Positions 27,415 to 33,017 of a stretch of 33,017 nt of DNA are shown piece after piece. Location: the IMG/VR virus record IMGVR_UViG_3300027734_000204, positions 1-33,017 of that record. One strand, given 5' to 3'. Both the position numbers and the translations under genes were made by a program. Within the stretch, counting starts at the first letter, position 1. Every line of letters begins with the position of its first letter. This DNA comes from a virus. The notes under the pieces are model-generated. The model was not told the origin of the DNA. It saw nothing but the letters and a program-made list of their open reading frames with translations, and ran no database searches.

Positions 27415-28042
27415 ATTCGTCTCTCCATTCTTTGATTGCTACAGCAAGATCTTTTTTATAATTTTTAGTTTGTTCCACAAACACCTGAGTAGTGCCGTCA
27501 TCACAGGAAATCAGAATGACAATCTGGGTTATTGGTTGTCCTGTACGTTCTTTCCACATTTCTGCGTATGCTGTGGCTTGTAGAAAGTAACTGTGAATAT
27601 CATCTTTTTGCTTGGGCCGAGTGCTTCCTTTAAAGTCGATCACGCTGGGAATACCATTATAATCTGCAATACAGTCAGATCGACCAGCCATGCGTAACGG
27701 CTTGCTCCAAAGGAATCCTTCAATCGCGTAAATATTGTCAATTTTATTAATTTCTGTTTGAATTTGATTGAAAAGATCTAAAGTGTACGGGTCTTGATCT
27801 TTAAATTTAGGCTCATTTAACAGATAAGTTTCAATTAAAGAGTGCAGCTTAGTGCCACGGGTTCTGGTACGGGCAGCTTCTTTAGGATTCTTTTTGCGCC
27901 ATTCAGCAAAGAACTGATTCTTTTTCCAGCCTACCACTGTGGTTACGCTGGGAAATCTGCCTTCTGGGGTTTGGTAGAATCCGTCTATTCGTTCGCCTTG
28001 TTCCAGATCCACTAGTTTATGATTAAAATGTTTAGCATTCAT
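27386..28042 (-). CDS. PD-(D/E)XK exonuclease, MGME1/Cas4-like
   Basis: 218 residues. Motifs in order: RGTKLHSLIETYL (His67, Glu71), IEGFLWSKPLRMAGRSDCIA (Glu108, Asp123), SVIDFKGS (Asp136-Phe-Lys138) and YFLQATAYAEM (Gln155, Tyr159). These are the catalytic and QxxxY motifs of single-strand DNA exonucleases of the MGME1/RecB-nuclease group. It probably trims DNA ends or flaps in recombination, repair or packaging. An exact TATAAATA lies 12 nt upstream on the minus strand and no SD is present, so expression looks late. Confidence 0.85.
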   Translation of the reverse strand: MNAKHFNHKLVDLEQGERIDGFYQTPEGRFPSVTTVVGWKKNQFFAEWRKKNPKEAARTRTRGTKLHSLIETYLLNEPKFKDQDPYTLDLFNQIQTEINKIDNIYAIEGFLWSKPLRMAGRSDCIADYNGIPSVIDFKGSTRPKQKDDIHSYFLQATAYAEMWKERTGQPITQIVILISCDDGTTQVFVEQTKNYKKDLAVAIKEWRDEYEPKQCEQA

Positions 28043-28054
28043 GATGTATACATA

Positions 28055-28062
28055 TATTTATA
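28055..28062 (-). promoter_or_regulatory. T4-type late promoter TATAAATA
   Basis: Exact minus-strand TATAAATA, 12 nt before ATG 28042, in the 38-nt divergent space shared with the plus-strand gene at 28081. There is no SD in the gap. Confidence 0.58.
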
Positions 28063-28080
28063 CAGAATAAGGGAGATTAT

Positions 28081-28362
28081 ATGAATTTCTATCGTGTAGG
28101 AAAAGTAATAGGACTAACAGCAAATCAAGGATTTACTTTTGATCAGGGTGCTTATACACATAAAGCAGTATTGATACCAAACGGATCTTTTGCTTCAACT
28201 CCTTCTCTAACAGTTTATTTCCATGATGCGGCAACAACAACTCCTCTTGGTATTACTTTTGTTGGTCAAGCAACCACATCTGGTCAGTGCCCGTATATCA
28301 TACCAGGTGTTTTGAAAGCTATAAATTCCACAGTAGCAGGTCGAATTGTTCTGTTAGGATAA
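28081..28362 (+). CDS. Small beta-rich protein, paralogue 1 of a tandem pair
   Basis: 93 residues. It shares with the next protein the pattern FYRVGK, a Y-x-HKAV strand, a TVYFHDA strand (VFFYGDA in the paralogue), PYI-x-P, and a terminal beta strand ending in Leu-Leu. The alternating hydrophobic pattern suggests a small beta-sandwich, such as a decoration, head-fibre or tail-associated subunit, but this is inference. ATG 28081 follows AAGGGAG at 28069-28075. No clear plus-strand late promoter is visible in the short upstream gap. Confidence 0.75.
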   Translation: MNFYRVGKVIGLTANQGFTFDQGAYTHKAVLIPNGSFASTPSLTVYFHDAATTTPLGITFVGQATTSGQCPYIIPGVLKAINSTVAGRIVLLG

Positions 28363-28364
28363 AA

Positions 28365-28700
28365 ATGCTTCCTTTTAATTTTACAGAATTAGATGGATTT
28401 TATCGAGTAGGTAAAACTGTAGCTATTGGGGATGGTCAAACTTTAGTGTTGGGTTCTTCTTCTGCGTACAAGCATAAAGCAGTAATGTTACGAAATCAAG
28501 ATACGGTTGGCAGAAGAGTTACTGTTTTCTTTTACGGCGATGCAGTGGGTGCTGCAAACAACAGTGTAGTTTTAGTTATACCTGGATCAACCGCAACACT
28601 TATACAACCTTATATTGTTCCAGCTAGAATAGAACGAATAACTATAGAGCTTCTTGAGGGTGCTGGTTCTAACGGAATTAGAGTTTCTCTGTTAAATTAA
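28365..28700 (+). CDS. Small beta-rich protein, paralogue 2 of a tandem pair
   Basis: 111 residues from ATG 28365, two nt after the stop of its paralogue. The frame is open further upstream but that part overlaps paralogue 1. Shared blocks are GFYRVGKTVA, YKHKAVMLRN, RVTVFFYGDA and QPYIVPARIE. It has an extra 9-residue N-terminus (MLPFNFTEL) and a longer C-terminus ending in IRVSLLN. No SD is close to 28365, so it probably relies on reinitiation. It ends one base before the convergent Pro-rich gene, leaving no terminator. Confidence 0.78.
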   Translation: MLPFNFTELDGFYRVGKTVAIGDGQTLVLGSSSAYKHKAVMLRNQDTVGRRVTVFFYGDAVGAANNSVVLVIPGSTATLIQPYIVPARIERITIELLEGAGSNGIRVSLLN

Positions 28701-28701
28701 C

Positions 28702-30588
28702 TTATTTACCCAGCAATTTCTTGAAGTAACCGGTTACATCAGATCCGGTTGAGTTGTACACTCGGTATTGTTTCTTACCAAATACTACTCTGCGAACTCC
28801 TCGAATTGAAGAAGCAAACACGTCTACTTTCTTACCGTCTTGTATGTAAGAAATTTTGTATCGTTGTTTTTTTAATTTGCGTTGCAGTGATTCTTTAGGT
28901 GTAAGTTTACCTTCTGATACTACAACTTGTTGTGTGGTAAATCTTCTGCGGAATGGATCGTAATTACCCAATCGTTTCTTTGCAGAAATTCGTTCACTTG
29001 CAGCTACAATATCTGGTTCTATAACATCTGGTTTTACTGTTTCTTCTTCTTTTTCTTCCGACACTACAACTTGTTGTGTAACGAATCTTCTTTGGAAAGG
29101 ATCGTAATTACCTACGCGTTTTCTTGCAGTGTATCGTTCACCAGGAGCAAGATCTAATGGAACTTCTGGTTCTCTTACTTGAGTTTGTTTTTGTTCTAAG
29201 TCTCCACCAAATGGTATGAATGGTGGTGTTTCTGGTTCTGGCTTTGGTTGTGGCTTTGGTTGTGGCTTTGGTTGTGGCTTTGGTTGTGGCTTTGGTTGTG
29301 GCTTTGGTTGTGGCTTTGGTTGTGGCTTTGGTTGTGGCTTTGGTTGTGGTTTTGGTTGAGGTTGAGGCTGTGGACCTGGACCTGGTTGTGGTTTTGGTTG
29401 AGGTTGAGGCTGTGGACCTGGACCTGGTTGTGGTTTTGGTTGAGGTTGAGGCTGTGGACCTGGACCTGGTTGTGGTTTTGGTTGAGGTTGAGGTTGAGGC
29501 TGTGGACCTGGACCTGGTTGTGGTTTTGGTTGAGGTTGAGGTTGAGGCTGTGGAATAGGATCCCATGGGAATGGGAAAGGATTCCAAGGTTTTTGACCCG
29601 GAGCAGGTGCTGGAGTTGGAGCAGGTGCTGGAGCAGGTGTAGGAGTTGGAGCAGGTGTAGGAGTTGGAGCAGGCTTTGGTTCTACTGGTTTTGGTGTTAC
29701 TGGCTTTGGACTATAAGGATGGCCGGGAATTTGCCATGGCCATTGAAAAGGTTTAGTTGGATCAAATGGTTTTGGCTCTACTGGAGTAGGAGTTGGAGCA
29801 GGTGTAGGTTCTGGAGCAGGCTTTGGAGCAGGTGCTGGTGTGGGTTCTGGAATTGGAGTAGGTGCTGGTTTTGGTGTTACAGGCTTAGGACTATAAGGAT
29901 GCCCAGGAATTTGCCATGGCCATTGAAAAGGTTTAGTTGGATCAAATGGTTTTGGTGTTGGCGTTTCTGGTTCTTCTGGTTTTTTTGGTTCTTCTGGTTT
30001 TTTTGGTTCTGCCGGTGGTGCTTCTGGTGGTGCTTCTGGTGCTGGAATAAAATCTATAGGTGGAGTATCTACTCTGATATCACCGGGAGCACCAGGAACA
30101 GTATTTGGATTTCCTGCAGTTTGTGTTATAAAAAATGGAGCAATAAGTCCTGCTGCTGTTGCTAACCACGGCGGTATAATAGGAACTACATTTGGTGTTG
30201 GTGTTGGTTCTACAGTGGTAGTTGGTGTTGGTTGACCAGGAAATTTAATAGGAGCAGGAGGTTCGACGTAACCAGGCATTCCAGGTCCCGGTCTTGGACC
30301 AGGCAATGGCCCCGGAGTTGGCAAAGGACGAGCAGGAAGTCCTTCATTCAATATCATTTTACTGGCAATCTGTTCAGACAAATTTGCAATAAAAGCAGAA
30401 TCAACCACAGCATCATTTTGTTGTGAATAAGATTCGTTCAATTGTAGTGATGGATCAACCAGATGAGAAACAAATTCTGACACGGAAGGATAACAGCCTT
30501 GGGATTGTTTCCAATCCAAGGCTGCTTCTGTTAAAATTGATTTAATCTTACGAGAAAGTTTTAGGTGTTGTAAATATCTGTTTTTCAT
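28702..30588 (-). CDS. Proline-rich repeat protein
   Basis: About 628 residues from ATG 30588 (a GTG at 30591 directly before it is an alternative). The N-terminal 85 residues are globular and helical ([20 protein letters not shown]). A Pro-rich region with one hydrophobic stretch (about 134-157, [20 protein letters not shown]) follows. Then come two near-identical modules ([20 protein letters not shown]), 14-residue units of the type [14 protein letters not shown], and nine or more PKPQ tetrapeptides. The C-terminus has two copies of [20 protein letters not shown] and a basic tail. PKPQ/PEPK arrays form extended rods, as in TonB. The role is unknown. TATAAATA precedes the start. Confidence 0.85.
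   Translation of the reverse strand: MKNRYLQHLKLSRKIKSILTEAALDWKQSQGCYPSVSEFVSHLVDPSLQLNESYSQQNDAVVDSAFIANLSEQIASKMILNEGLPARPLPTPGPLPGPRPGPGMPGYVEPPAPIKFPGQPTPTTTVEPTPTPNVVPIIPPWLATAAGLIAPFFITQTAGNPNTVPGAPGDIRVDTPPIDFIPAPEAPPEAPPAEPKKPEEPKKPEEPETPTPKPFDPTKPFQWPWQIPGHPYSPKPVTPKPAPTPIPEPTPAPAPKPAPEPTPAPTPTPVEPKPFDPTKPFQWPWQIPGHPYSPKPVTPKPVEPKPAPTPTPAPTPTPAPAPAPTPAPAPGQKPWNPFPFPWDPIPQPQPQPQPKPQPGPGPQPQPQPQPKPQPGPGPQPQPQPKPQPGPGPQPQPQPKPQPGPGPQPQPQPKPQPKPQPKPQPKPQPKPQPKPQPKPQPKPQPKPQPKPEPETPPFIPFGGDLEQKQTQVREPEVPLDLAPGERYTARKRVGNYDPFQRRFVTQQVVVSEEKEEETVKPDVIEPDIVAASERISAKKRLGNYDPFRRRFTTQQVVVSEGKLTPKESLQRKLKKQRYKISYIQDGKKVDVFASSIRGVRRVVFGKKQYRVYNSTGSDVTGYFKKLLGK
29240..29347. repeat. Nine perfect 12-bp tandem repeats in the Pro-rich gene
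   Basis: Plus-strand unit GGCTTTGGTTGT occurs nine times without a mismatch. On the coding (minus) strand each unit encodes Pro-Lys-Pro-Gln. Perfect identity at DNA level suggests recent slippage expansion and likely length variation between isolates. Confidence 0.95.
29348..29550. repeat. 42-48-bp tandem repeats in the Pro-rich gene
   Basis: About four and a half units contain GGACCTGGACCTGGTTGT and GGTTTTGGTTGAGGTTGA. The last full unit and the final partial unit each carry an extra GGTTGA hexamer. On the minus strand they encode Gln-Pro-Gly-Pro-Gly-Pro-Gln-Pro-Gln type units. They adjoin the 12-bp array and are nearly identical to each other. Confidence 0.9.
29701..29955. repeat. Direct duplication of a ~75-bp segment, 180 bp apart
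   Basis: The segment around 29701-29775 recurs almost unchanged at 29881-29955 (shared core ATTTGCCATGGCCATTGAAA). The offset is exactly 180 bp, a multiple of 3, so the Pro-rich protein carries two [20 protein letters not shown] modules in frame. Confidence 0.92.
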
Positions 30589-30596
30589 CACAGATA

Positions 30597-30604
30597 TATT
30601 TATA
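30597..30604 (-). promoter_or_regulatory. T4-type late promoter TATAAATA
   Basis: Exact minus-strand TATAAATA, 5 nt before GTG 30591 and 8 nt before ATG 30588. No SD lies between. With T4 spacing, transcription would begin on the GTG, so the ATG would have a 3-nt leader. Confidence 0.58.
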
Positions 30605-30609
30605 TTTGT

Positions 30610-31176
30610 TTACTTTCCGGGCAAAAGAAACCGAATCGGCCAGTAACGGCTTCCATCATTATTTCCAAAAAGCATCCAATCTTCCACATTCAGTGGGTTA
30701 TACGCCCGCCAAACACCATCAGTCAAATTCACGGTGAAAACACCACCGGCTGCACCCAACTTACGCCACACAGCCAGCGAAACTGGTGTTTGGTGTGAGT
30801 CTGAAATCAGGGTATATCCCCGATCCGACAACCAACGGTACATACCGGGAGCAACGCCCTGACCCACGTAGTCGTTGTGTACACGAATCCGGTCAACCAC
30901 ATACACCTTGCGGCCCCACTGAAACGCTCCCTGTGGGACAGGTGCGGTGATCAGTCGGGCAGTCAGAACCACATCACCGTTGTTGTCGGTAGCCATGATC
31001 AGTACACCATTTCCTTGTGGTGTACGAACCTGCTTCATTTCAATACTCAAACCGTCCAGATCACGATCCCCCCAGTGCTTGGTTACAGTACCGGGAGTAC
31101 GATCAAATTGCTTGATTTCCTTGTTAAAAGAGGCGAGATTGTTATTGTCGATGGTAATTGTGGGAGTAAGAATCAT
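30610..31176 (-). CDS. GNAT-like acetyltransferase-fold protein
   Basis: 188 residues from ATG 31176; a GTG at 31191 (adding MYINH) is an alternative. Neither has a clear SD. The central part VYVVDRIRVHNDYVGQGVAP, GMYRWLSDRGYTLISDSHQT, VSLAVWRKLGA follows the GNAT order: strand 4, the acetyl-CoA loop (here VGQGVAP instead of R/Q-x-x-G-x-G/A), helix 3, strand 5 and a final W-x-K-L helix. The loop is imperfect, so it may bind acetyl-CoA or be a non-catalytic relative. Bases are visibly more GC-rich than the neighbouring genes. No promoter motif was found upstream; the gene faces away from the RNA candidate. Confidence 0.7.
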   Translation of the reverse strand: MILTPTITIDNNNLASFNKEIKQFDRTPGTVTKHWGDRDLDGLSIEMKQVRTPQGNGVLIMATDNNGDVVLTARLITAPVPQGAFQWGRKVYVVDRIRVHNDYVGQGVAPGMYRWLSDRGYTLISDSHQTPVSLAVWRKLGAAGGVFTVNLTDGVWRAYNPLNVEDWMLFGNNDGSRYWPIRFLLPGK

Positions 31177-31228
31177 ATGGTTAATATACACCCAAAAGAA
31201 AAAAATGCAAACTAGAAATCATATTTTC

Positions 31229-31236
31229 CATAAATA
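31229..31236 (+). promoter_or_regulatory. T4-type late promoter variant CATAAATA in front of RNA candidate
   Basis: CATAAATA with no protein gene behind it. The predicted start (about 31242) lies at the first stem of the structured region, and a terminator follows about 125 nt later, forming a complete short transcription unit. Confidence 0.45.
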
Positions 31237-31239
31237 AAG

Positions 31240-31368
31240 GTGATCGGGCTGAGTTGGTCGTAGACAGTCCTTCACGCGAACTACGCCATTCATGCTTTAA
31301 AAGGAACTTCGCTACCTTTCGATCGTCATAGAGGCAGGGGAGAGTTCACGCTCTCCCTTGCTTTTTTT
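31240..31368 (+). ncRNA. Candidate structured non-coding RNA
   Basis: About 125-nt unit between a CATAAATA motif and a terminator, in a 230-nt space without a good protein gene. Possible helices read from the sequence: P1 GGTGATCG (31239-31246) with CGATCGTC (31320-31327), 8 bp including two G-U pairs, closing the whole element; P2 GG(T)CGTAG (31256-31263) with CTACGCC (31281-31287), one bulge; P3 AAAGG (31300-31304) with CCTTT (31315-31319); P4 is the terminator stem. P1 to P3 form a three-way junction. The composition is GC-richer than its surroundings. A 25-codon TTG frame (31254-31331) inside it has no SD. No known RNA family is recognised. It might be a regulatory RNA or the leader of the 31407 gene. 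Confidence 0.45.
31334..31368 (+). terminator. Rho-independent terminator of the RNA candidate
   Basis: GCAGGGGAGAG (31334-31344) pairs with CTCTCCCTTGC (31351-31361), 11 bp with one G-U, a 6-nt loop, and seven T's at 31362-31368. The last T is also the first base of the next late promoter. Confidence 0.88.
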
Positions 31369-31375
31369 ATAAATA
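31368..31375 (+). promoter_or_regulatory. T4-type late promoter TATAAATA
   Basis: Exact match sharing a base with the terminator T-tract. The gene it serves starts at 31407, so the leader is about 26 nt and contains AAGGAA (31394-31399), a normal ribosome-binding site. Confidence 0.65.
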
Positions 31376-31406
31376 CAGGTAAGATTATATAGCAAGGAAC
31401 CCTACA

Positions 31407-32372
31407 ATGGACATGGAAAATATTAAAAAAGCTGTTAAAGAGTCTGTCTTACAAAACTTTATGGAAGCCGCCAAGTTTGCTCGCCGTGGTGCTGTAAAGC
31501 AACGCCCAAAGAGTTGGAGCAAAGGCACCAAGTCTGGATCAGACAAGCGCAAGATGCGTGAAGAAGGCAAACAACAAGCCAGAAATATGAATGAATATTA
31601 TAATAGAGAACCAGGTTATCAATACAATCCACAACCAGACGATCCAAGGCCAGGACAACCAGGTGGTCCACCTGATCCAGAAGCCAAGCGCAAAGAGATG
31701 GGAGAAAGAATTTCTAATGCAGTACACGATTGGGTGGAAGAAACTGGTCTTCACAAACAACACGGCCATTCCACAGAGGAAATGCGTAAAGCATTAAAAG
31801 GTAGAATAGAAAATTCATACGACGATATAGCAGATGCAGCCAGTGATTTGATTGATGTGTATCCTGCACCTGAAGGTGTTGATCCAGAACAATATAAAAA
31901 ACACATGGAACAAGGTATACACGGATACGCAACTGGACGTTCACTAGAGAATAGAGATAAGATGTTAGCTGGCAATCCATACTATGATGCAATTAATGCG
32001 ATTGATGAATCTTATAATACAACTTCGTACTTTTACAACAAACTAAAAGAGAATACCGAGATTCCAAGACACGCCAGAGAAACTCCTGAAGAAACTCCAG
32101 ACTATTACGGTGAACTGGAACGCCAAAGAGAAGCAGGTACATCAGGAGAAGAACCTAGAGAAGAACCTAGAGAAGAACCTAATCGTCCTCATACTCCTGA
32201 AAGTGTTGCTAAACTATTACAACAAGCACACGAAACTGCTTTAGCAAGAACCGCAACTGCGTTTGGTCCTGGTGGTAAACATGCCAAGCAAGATCCGTTT
32301 TATATGATAAAACATTACGCAGATGAGCTAGACGCACTTCACACTCGCGTTATGGGTGATGCAAGTAGTTGA
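31407..32372 (+). CDS. Unknown charged late protein
   Basis: 321 residues from ATG 31407 (a second ATG at 31413 is possible), 7 nt after AAGGAA. The N-terminus is a basic helix (MDMENIKKAVKESVLQNFME, KFARRGAVKQRPKSWSKG), like the N-termini of capsid-maturation or scaffold-type phage proteins. A Pro-rich linker (QPDDPRPGQPGGPPDPE) follows, then a mostly helical acidic region, three REEP repeats (EEPREEPREEP) and a C-terminal helix (ESVAKLLQQAHETALARTAT). I do not recognise a family. An exact late promoter and a good SD mark it as a well-expressed late protein. Confidence 0.8.
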   Translation: MDMENIKKAVKESVLQNFMEAAKFARRGAVKQRPKSWSKGTKSGSDKRKMREEGKQQARNMNEYYNREPGYQYNPQPDDPRPGQPGGPPDPEAKRKEMGERISNAVHDWVEETGLHKQHGHSTEEMRKALKGRIENSYDDIADAASDLIDVYPAPEGVDPEQYKKHMEQGIHGYATGRSLENRDKMLAGNPYYDAINAIDESYNTTSYFYNKLKENTEIPRHARETPEETPDYYGELERQREAGTSGEEPREEPREEPNRPHTPESVAKLLQQAHETALARTATAFGPGGKHAKQDPFYMIKHYADELDALHTRVMGDASS

Positions 32373-32373
32373 T

Positions 32374-32587
32374 ACGAAATTTGTAATCAAATACAATATT
32401 CGTAACCAGATAGGAACTTCCTAACAAATAGAAAGTTCTTATTCTTTTACGAAATTCGTAACTGAATAGAAAATTCGTAACAGTTTAAGTTTCGAGGTTA
32501 GGAACTTCCTGTCCGTTATAAAATTTGTAACTGAATACAAAATTCGTAATCGAATAGGAAATTCGTAACAGTTTAGGTTCCGAGGTT
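32374..32587. repeat. 19-bp degenerate tandem repeat array (iteron-like)
   Basis: The 220-nt space between two convergent genes is filled with back-to-back units, mostly 19 bp, consensus about ASGAAATTCGTAACTGAAT. Starts: 32374, 32393, 32412 (18 bp), 32430 (divergent), 32449, 32468, 32487 (13 bp), 32500 (18 bp), 32518, 32537, 32556, 32575 (13 bp). Unit order suggests a higher-order repeat, since AGAAAATTCGTAACAGTTT plus a short GAGGTT unit recurs at 32468 and 32556. A 19-bp period does not code. It may be a replication or packaging site, a protein-binding array, or a transcription barrier; function is not visible. Confidence 0.85.
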
Positions 32588-32592
32588 CCAGG

Positions 32593-32892
32593 TTAGTGCC
32601 AGCGAGTTCCCTTTGCGTTGTTACCTTTATCAAAACGGGCTTGCTGACTCTTGGGTTGTCCACGCTTGATCTTGGACATCAGTTCGCTCCATCGTCCGCC
32701 TGTGGCTTTATCCGGGGTCAGGGTGTGGTCAACACCTAGACCGGGAGTACATCCAGCCCATGACTTCTTCACCGTACCTTCCGCCTTACACTTCGGGCAA
32801 GGCAAGGTGGTTGGAAGGTCGCGGTCTTTCATCATGTGGATTTCTTCCCATACTTTCTGACACTTATCACACTCATAGTTGTAGGTTGGCAT
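32593..32892 (-). CDS. FmdB-like zinc-ribbon protein
   Basis: 99 residues. The N-terminus MPTYNYECDKCQKVWEE with CDKC, followed by CPKC about 24 residues on, is the zinc ribbon of the FmdB family of putative regulators, which is also common in phages. The C-terminal half (SKIKRGQPKSQQARFDKGNN) is basic and disordered-looking. It may bind nucleic acid or a transcription component; that is inference. ATG 32892 lies 5 nt after a minus-strand GATAAATA with no SD, so the transcript is predicted to begin on the A of the start codon. GC content is visibly above the local average. Confidence 0.82.
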   Translation of the reverse strand: MPTYNYECDKCQKVWEEIHMMKDRDLPTTLPCPKCKAEGTVKKSWAGCTPGLGVDHTLTPDKATGGRWSELMSKIKRGQPKSQQARFDKGNNAKGTRWH

Positions 32893-32897
32893 ACAGG

Positions 32898-32905
32898 TAT
32901 TTATC
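32898..32905 (-). promoter_or_regulatory. T4-type late promoter variant GATAAATA
   Basis: Minus-strand GATAAATA, 5 nt before ATG 32892 (intervening CCTGT). Using the T4 spacing the first transcribed base is the A of the ATG, the clearest leaderless case here. It overlaps one arm of a 10-bp inverted repeat. Confidence 0.55.
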
Positions 32906-32954
32906 GGACTTTCACAAGGTCTGATAATCTAGTATACCGCATACAGTCCGATAA
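32901..32954. repeat. 10-bp perfect inverted repeat around the promoter of the zinc-ribbon gene
   Basis: TTATCGGACT (32901-32910) and AGTCCGATAA (32945-32954) are exact reverse complements, 34 bp apart. One arm contains the GATAA of the late promoter. A related half-site TCTGATAATC lies between (about 32920), and a second, 6-bp inverted repeat ATACCG/CGGTAT is interleaved. It may be an operator or a duplicated promoter. The remaining sequence to 33017 shows only a repeated GAGATTCCG and no gene. Confidence 0.6.
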
Positions 32955-33017
32955 GCAAACGGTATCCCAGAGATTCCGATTCCCATATCCGAGATTCCGG
33001 TAATATGAAATGTATAA

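Noticed and set aside
29240-29347. 12-bp repeats as a regulatory array
   Set aside because: The unit is a codon multiple and encodes PKPQ in frame within a long gene, so protein-level repetition explains it.
29138-29587. Minus-strand frame of Ser-Thr-Lys-Arg repeats
   Set aside because: A shifted frame of the same repeats inside the Pro-rich gene, without its own start signals.
29248-30165. Long plus-strand frame with Trp-Leu repeats opposite the Pro-rich gene
   Set aside because: It is the antisense of the PKPQ/PGPQ repeats. Periodic DNA keeps all frames open; composition is implausible and there is no SD or promoter.
32412-32445. FRT-like recombination site (GGAACTTC and GAAAGTTCTTATTC arms)
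   Set aside because: The resemblance to the yeast FLP site is short and imperfect, arises from the 19-bp repeat units, and no tyrosine recombinase is present here.
32374-32587. CRISPR array
   Set aside because: Repeats are directly adjacent with no unique spacers and no cas genes.
32439-32663. Minus-strand 74-codon frame across the 19-bp array
   Set aside because: The array has a 19-bp non-coding period and the frame runs into the well supported zinc-ribbon gene in a different frame.

Overview
The window is a densely packed segment of a large tailed double-stranded DNA phage genome, AT-rich, with almost no intergenic space. The replication genes belong to the T4 superfamily: family B DNA polymerase, UvsX recombinase, gp41-type helicase and gp61-type primase. 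Copies of the T4-type late promoter motif (TATAAATA and close variants) sit at the heads of the structural and unknown transcription units. Two encoded proteins have lipoprotein signal peptides, so the host is probably Gram-negative. The host itself cannot be named from the sequence.

Layout. (1) Positions 1-7283, plus strand: adhesion/tail-fibre cassette. It holds the 3' end of an unidentified gene, a beta-helix tailspike, a collagen-stalk fibre with an RCC1-like propeller head, and a fibre with a short collagen-like stretch and a C1q/TNF-like domain. (2) 7306-17466, plus strand: early replication and nucleotide operon behind a sigma70-like promoter. Order: dUTPase, Nmad1/DUF1599 protein, DNA polymerase, a 30-residue membrane peptide, UvsX, helicase, primase, a very acidic protein, ThyX, class II ribonucleotide reductase and a small membrane coiled-coil protein, ending at a strong bidirectional terminator. 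Most junctions are ATGA-type or longer overlaps. (3) 17526-19052, minus strand: an Ala/Gln-rich protein. (4) 19115-20500, plus strand: a trypsin-like serine protease lipoprotein and a RuvC-like resolvase. (5) 20550-28042, minus strand: late operons of mostly unknown proteins, including a possible holin plus a doubly anchored lipoprotein, a GAF-like membrane protein, a 790-residue protein ending in an HNH motif, a NUMOD-like protein and a PD-(D/E)XK nuclease. (6) 28081-28700, plus strand: two tandem paralogous small proteins. (7) 28702-31176, minus strand: a Pro-rich repeat protein and a GNAT-like protein. (8) 31229-33017: a candidate structured non-coding RNA with its own promoter and terminator, a late protein, a 19-bp tandem repeat array, and an FmdB-like zinc-ribbon protein.

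How the parts fit. The early operon makes dTMP and deoxynucleotides and copies the genome. A gp55-type late sigma factor, not encoded here, would then read the late promoters. Seven late genes start only 5-12 nt after the promoter motif and lack a Shine-Dalgarno sequence, so leaderless or near-leaderless late mRNAs are predicted. Late genes with longer leaders mostly keep a ribosome-binding site.

The strongest leads are the leaderless late-promoter architecture, the RNA candidate at 31240-31368, the 19-bp array at 32374-32587, the collagen/RCC1 fibre and the lipoprotein protease. No tRNA genes, CRISPR arrays or insertion sequences were recognised, and no gene-free stretch exceeds 300 bases.
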